Source: Dasypus novemcinctus (taxonomy: Eukaryota > Chordata > Mammalia > Cingulata > Dasypodidae). Taken from it: a stretch of 64,000 bases of DNA. Below, piece by piece: positions 59,790-64,000 of this stretch; position 1 is the stretch's first letter, and each line of letters opens with the position of its first letter. The stretch is taken from contig NC_080679.1 of the NCBI RefSeq assembly GCF_030445035.2, positions 116,657,992 through 116,721,991 on the forward strand, given 5' to 3'. Under the pieces are notes generated by a model. That model was not told where the DNA came from, ran no database searches, and saw nothing but the letters and a program-made list of their open reading frames with translations. The position numbers and the translations under genes are program-made.

Positions 59790-60875
59790 AATAGGTTCAT
59801 TGAGAAATAATTCTTATATATAAGATCCCTCCTTTTAAAGTGTACAATTCCATGGTTTTCAGTATATCCACAGTGTTGTGCAACCATCACCACTATATAA
59901 TTTTAGAACATTTTCATCACCGCAAAAAGGAAAAAATACCATACCCATTAGTCTTTCCCGTTCTCTCCAATCCCACCCCACTTCCCAGCATATTCTGCAT
60001 ACAAATCCCTGTCAGATATACAACTTGCAAATATGTTCCCCCATTCTTGATGAAAGTGAACATGTTCATTTTCTTGATGGTGTCCTTTGACACACGAGAA
60101 TTTTAATGAAGTTCAAGTTATCTATGTTTTGTTTCGTTGTTTGTCCAAGTTTATAGAAACTTACTTCTATGATTTCTTCTAAGAGTTATATAGTTCTTGC
60201 TCCTACATTTAGGGCTTCAATCCATTTTGAGTTAATTTTTGTATATGGTATGAGGTGGGGGTCTCCAACTGTTGTGGAAGCAGAGAGAGTCAATAATCAC
60301 GTATTGAAGGCCAGGACTCAGGAATATTCTTGAGAAGGAAAAGTTTATTAAAGACCAACCAGGCTCAGGGACTCCTGTCCAAAAAGCTGAAACACAAAAA
60401 GGATTTCTGGGTCCCTTTTATACAGAGGATGTAGGTGCAGGGGAATCAAATGGTGCTTTTATTTAACAAAAGGACTTTTCTTTGTTAGTTTCTTAGAGTT
60501 TTAAGTGTTTGGGTACCAGATAGGTTTTGAATTAACATATCCCCTGCATTCCAGGTAAGCTTGAATTGACATATCACCTACATTCCAGGTAAACTTGAAT
60601 TACCATATGGCCCACACTTCAAGTAATAAGCTTGAATTAACATATTGCCCACGTTCCATCTGGATGTAACTTTGAATACACATTCAGTCTACATCCTTTC
60701 TGAAAAGTAAAGCCTATAGGGTCTATATTACTTAATTGGCTTTTTAGAAACTAGGCACACTTGGATACAGAATTAGATAATTTTGAATTTATGCACAGGC
60801 TATATGACAACTTCGTTTTTTGCATGTGGATATCCACCCATCCCAGTACCATTTGTTGAAAAGATTATTTCTCCC
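59790..60875 (-). mobile_element. old L1, internally deleted, minus strand
   Basis: The left part is the reversed L1M 3' UTR ('GGTTCATTGAGAAATAATTC', TTTTAAAGTGTACAATTCCA, CACAGTGTTGTGCAACCATC). At about 60000 it jumps to ORF2 (CAAATCCCTGTCAGATATAC near 60002, 'CAATCCATTTTGAGTTAATTTTTG' near 60218), so several hundred bases are missing. It continues past an LTR insertion at 60271-60807 and ends near 60870 with 'CAGTACCATTTGTTGAAAAG'. Confidence 0.8.
60271..60807 (-). mobile_element. LTR-like insert with TATA box and poly(A) signal, minus strand
   Basis: A 537-base block breaks the L1 between GTCTCCAACT and TTCGTTTTTTGCATG. The repeat CAACT (60266-60270, 60808-60812) flanks it. On the minus strand there is a TATA box, TATAAAAGGG, at about 60413-60422, and downstream AATAAA (from GTTTATTAAAG near 60343), the order and spacing of an LTR R region. 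Ends do not show clean TG/CA, so they are probably mutated. An internal imperfect repeat is present (GAATT(A/G)ACATAT units near 60530, 60565, 60598 and 60635). Confidence 0.7.
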
Positions 60876-60879
60876 CCAC

Positions 60880-61030
60880 TCATTGTCTCATTTAATTTTC
60901 ACAATAATCCAATGGGAGAGGAATTATTAATCCTGTTTGCAAATGAGGAAACTGAGACTCAGGGAGGTTAATTGACTTGCCCTGGGCCCTGAGGAATTCC
61001 AACATAAGTAGTTAAACTTAATCTGGCTCT
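60880..61030 (-). mobile_element. MIR SINE, minus strand
   Basis: CATTTAATTTTCACAATAAT, 'AATGGGAGAGGAATTATTAATCC', GCAAATGAGGAAACTGAGAC and 'GGGAGGTTAATTGACTTGCCC' are the reverse MIR core. Confidence 0.85.
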
Positions 61031-61086
61031 GAAGGTGGAGTTCTTTCCACAGTACGACAGTGAACTAGATGCCGATGAGTATAAAA

Positions 61087-61087
<1 letters not shown>

Positions 61088-61114
<27 letters not shown>
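61088..61114. repeat. (CA)n microsatellite
   Basis: About thirteen perfect CA units. An open frame with a His-Thr run arises from it and is not a gene. Confidence 0.95.
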
Positions 61115-61117
<3 letters not shown>

Positions 61118-63146
61118 CTCATCATATGATGTTAATATTTTTTCAATTAAATACACCCTCCCCAAGGAACTATCAGTGTCTAGAGCGCCAGGGTTAGGAA
61201 AAATGAATAAGCACAGTCCTCATTTTCAAAGGGCTCACAATATTGCAGTAGAAAGAGGGAAGTTTCCTTTAAGTAGTGTGACCTCAGAAGTCAGTAATTT
61301 TGCCTGAAGCACAGACACCAGCTGAAGGGGTTGCAGTCAGTGGTGAGTCCACAACGTGTGTGTGGGCAGGAGGCCGAGGGGCGCTTCATCCCAGCCGTAT
61401 CACACGCCATGGGGTAGTCCTCCAAAATAGCGGGGGAGTAGATGCTGGAAATGCCCACTCCCAGGACTCGGAAGAAAGCCTTCTTTTCCTACTGCTATTC
61501 CAAATACCTTCATTGTACCAATGAGCCGCAAAGCCCATCTATGACCAAGTGTGTCTTATTCCTCTCAATATTTTCTCTCAATATTTCACATGACCCATTT
61601 TCCTAATGAGAGTCTCTCTGTGGTTCGGAACCCTAGTTTACACACCTCTATTCTGCAACTCGTGTTGCACCTTGAAAACAGGAACATAGATCTATTTTCA
61701 AATCGCTGATGATTACTTGGTATACACCATGGAGTGTAATCAAGTCTTCATTACCCACATGTGGATACTCTGTAGCCAACTTCTCAACTAAGTATGGTTT
61801 TCCTTCCTGCCCCAGCTGATCCTATGGGGCCTCACCACTCCCATTGATTGGGAAAGCTCAGGGAGTGTTAACCCCTTCCAAACCAGCCTAATTTAAAAGG
61901 GGTGGGAAGCAGAGGGACTCTTATTAGGAGAAGACTGTGAGCCTTACCGTACATTTCAATTAATGTTGCCTTCATTTGAACTTTCCAACTCCGTAAGGTA
62001 ATTCTTTTTAGAACTTGTTTTATCCATCAAAATCCTGAGGAGTTTTGGGTTCTTTCCCTTGTTTATCATCAGAGGCCAGAATTGGTTGTCTTTTCTGTTT
62101 ACTAACCCCAAGGGAGATGAATGGAATCCCCCAAATAGCTGAGCTCTGACTCAGAGCTGTGGGGACCTTCTGTCCTCAGCCTCTTCTACCTCCCTCCACC
62201 GCTTCCCACAATTTACAAAGCCCCCAGGTCATGTGATCCTCTCACAATGAAAGTATCTGTGGCTGCATTGCAGTTACACCAGGTTCCAATTTTAATCATA
62301 TCCGTTCAGGATGAAAGCTCTTAGACACCATGAAAAGCATTATTTTCTTGCTGTGTTGTGTCCTGCTATAGTTTTCCTTGTCCTTGGAATGACTCACGGT
62401 GATGTTCTTAACTTTTTGAGAAAGTTGATGTTCACCGTTAGTTGTTGGAATGACATGAAATGTTTCTGAAGGACCTAAGGACACAAGGCCAGGAATAGGA
62501 AAAATGAGTAAATGCAGCCCTTATTTTATGAAAAGTTCAAAAATTTGCATACTAAAAGGATAGTTTCATCTTGGGCTGCAATCATCATTGGATTGCATGA
62601 AATGTATTAAATGGGCATCGATGATTTGGATGATCAGCATTGCCCAGTAGTGGTTGGCTAACGTGTAACCGCTACTTCCTCCCCATCACACATGGATGCG
62701 AAACCCTTGGCCAGTTTGGAAGGTTTATGCTGCTTTCCTCCTTTGGACAGAGCCAAAGGAGCTGCTGTGTTTGTGTCTGTGTGTGTGTCTACATGTAATC
62801 ATTGTTCCTTTGTAAGGCATCACATTATTTCTTTCATCTGAAGCTTCTAAAGTTTTGCCTTTGGCCTTTGGTAAATTTCATCTTCTCATTGTATTATTTA
62901 TGGTTTCTTTTGTCATTAGATTTTTGGATGTTGAGACATAAAGCATGATACAAATTATGTGTCACAAACAAAAAACAAAAAGCAAAAAACCCTGTGCCTA
63001 GTGCTGTGCGGCAAGGAGAAAGTGGAGGGAAGGGAAAGATGGCTGGCCACACAGTGAGGTGTGTTGTTCTGATGTGCTGATGTTACAGGGAAACAGTTGT
63101 TTTGTGATGGTGTGGTGATGGGAGCCCTGGATAGGAGAAATATCTC
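61115..63146. other. unique sequence, no gene recognised
   Basis: No exon, RNA gene or named repeat. A short GT-rich patch near 62767-62790. Confidence 0.5.
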
Positions 63147-64000
63147 TTTTTTAAAAAAAATTTTTTAATTCATTTTTTAAAAATATTACATTCAAAAAAT
63201 ATGAGGTCCCATTCAACCCCACAGCCCCTATGCCACCACTACCCCCACAGCAGTACTCTCTCCCATCATCATGTCACATCCATTGCATTTGGTAAGTATA
63301 TCTTTGGGCATCGCTGCACCTCATGGTCAATGGTCCACATCATAGCCCATACTCTCCCAAGTTCCATCCAGTGGGCCCTGGGAGGATCTACAGTGTCCAG
63401 TAATTGTCCCTGAAGCCCCACCCAGGACAACTCCAAGACCCGAAAACGCCTCCACATCTCATCTCTTCCTCCCATTCCCCGCACCCAGCAGCCACCATGG
63501 CCACTTTTCCTACACCAATGCCACATTTTCTCTGTGGACCTTAGATTGGTTGTGTCCATTGCACATCTATGTCAAGAGGAGGCTTAGATTCCATATGGAT
63601 GCTGGATGCAATCCTCCTGCATTCAGTTGTAGGCACTCTAGGCTCCATGGTGTGGTGGTTGACATTCTTCAACTCCATGTTAGCTGAGTGGGGTAAGTCC
63701 AATAAATCAGAGTATAGGACTTGAAGTCTGTTGAGGCTCAGGGCCTGGCTATCATATTGTCAGTCCAGAGATTCAAATCCCCTAGATATATCTTAAACCC
63801 CAGCACCAACTACAATTCCAGTAAAGTAGCATGAAAGTCTTGTGAAAGGAGATCCCATCTGTGTCCAGCTCCATCACGCAGAAACACCAGCTCCAAAGAA
63901 GAGCCAACTGACATGGCAGTGAACCCCATCTGCCATGACCATCGAACCTGTGGGTCTGTTTAGCCCTCAAAAGAACCAATACCTGGGGTTGTATCTACTT
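63147..64000 (-). mobile_element. L1 3' UTR, minus strand, continues past the window
   Basis: Starts with the reversed A tail (T run), then ATGAGGTCCCATTCAACCCC and a C-rich tract at 63217-63246. The shared body with 18820 and 38515 follows. Like the 18820 copy, it lacks the 75 bases that the 38515 copy has, so these two are of the same subtype. The rest of the element lies beyond position 64000. Confidence 0.78.

Noticed and set aside
61035..61307. 90-residue open frame with a His-Thr run
   Set aside because: Produced by the CA microsatellite.

Overview
This is a non-coding stretch of a mammalian nuclear genome, most probably from an armadillo (Dasypus or a close xenarthran relative). The main evidence is the tRNA-derived DAS-type SINEs, which come as short monomers, dimers and a long GC-rich form and which I associate with armadillos. 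The many L1 copies with very long 3' UTRs of xenarthran type agree. MIR, L2, hAT-type and MLT1-like remnants are the usual old eutherian background. I found no protein-coding exon, no functional RNA gene, no CpG island and no CRISPR or prokaryote-like feature. The window reads as an intergenic or intronic gene desert.

Layout. 1-1.6 kb: nothing recognised apart from a GT run. 1.6-14.5 kb: a long SINE, an old minus-strand L1 split by a younger minus-strand L1 (4058-9303, 14-bp target duplication, ORF1 missing), an old plus-strand L1 carrying a dimeric SINE, an MLT1-like LTR, a SINE heterodimer and a truncated L1 3' end. 14.5-36 kb: mostly unique sequence with scattered MIR and L2 pieces, one LTR split by an L1 3' UTR, one SINE monomer and a hAT-like element. 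A stretch at 31.0-32.75 kb looks more constrained than its surroundings. 36-47.4 kb: one near-full-length minus-strand L1 that took at least six later insertions (LTR, two L1 3' UTR pieces, three SINEs). 47.8-53.9 kb: an old plus-strand L1, head to head with the previous one, missing part of its reverse transcriptase region and carrying a solo LTR and a retroposed U6 pseudogene. 54-64 kb: unique sequence with a hAT-like remnant, a SINE, L1 scraps, a candidate conserved element at 56.64-57.18 kb, an old L1 interrupted by a TATA-bearing LTR, a CA run and an L1 3' UTR that runs off the end.

How it works together. There is no pathway here. The content is a layered record of retrotransposition: L1 machinery mobilised itself, the DAS SINEs and a U6 transcript, while endogenous retroviruses left solo LTRs. 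Target-site duplications visible by eye fix several insertion boundaries and give a relative order. No previously undescribed system was found. The points most worth a second look are the nested insertion stack, the ORF1-less L1, the shared L1 3' UTR indel, the G-rich L1 3' UTR tracts and the candidate conserved non-coding blocks. Family names come from memory of consensus sequences and were not checked by a search.
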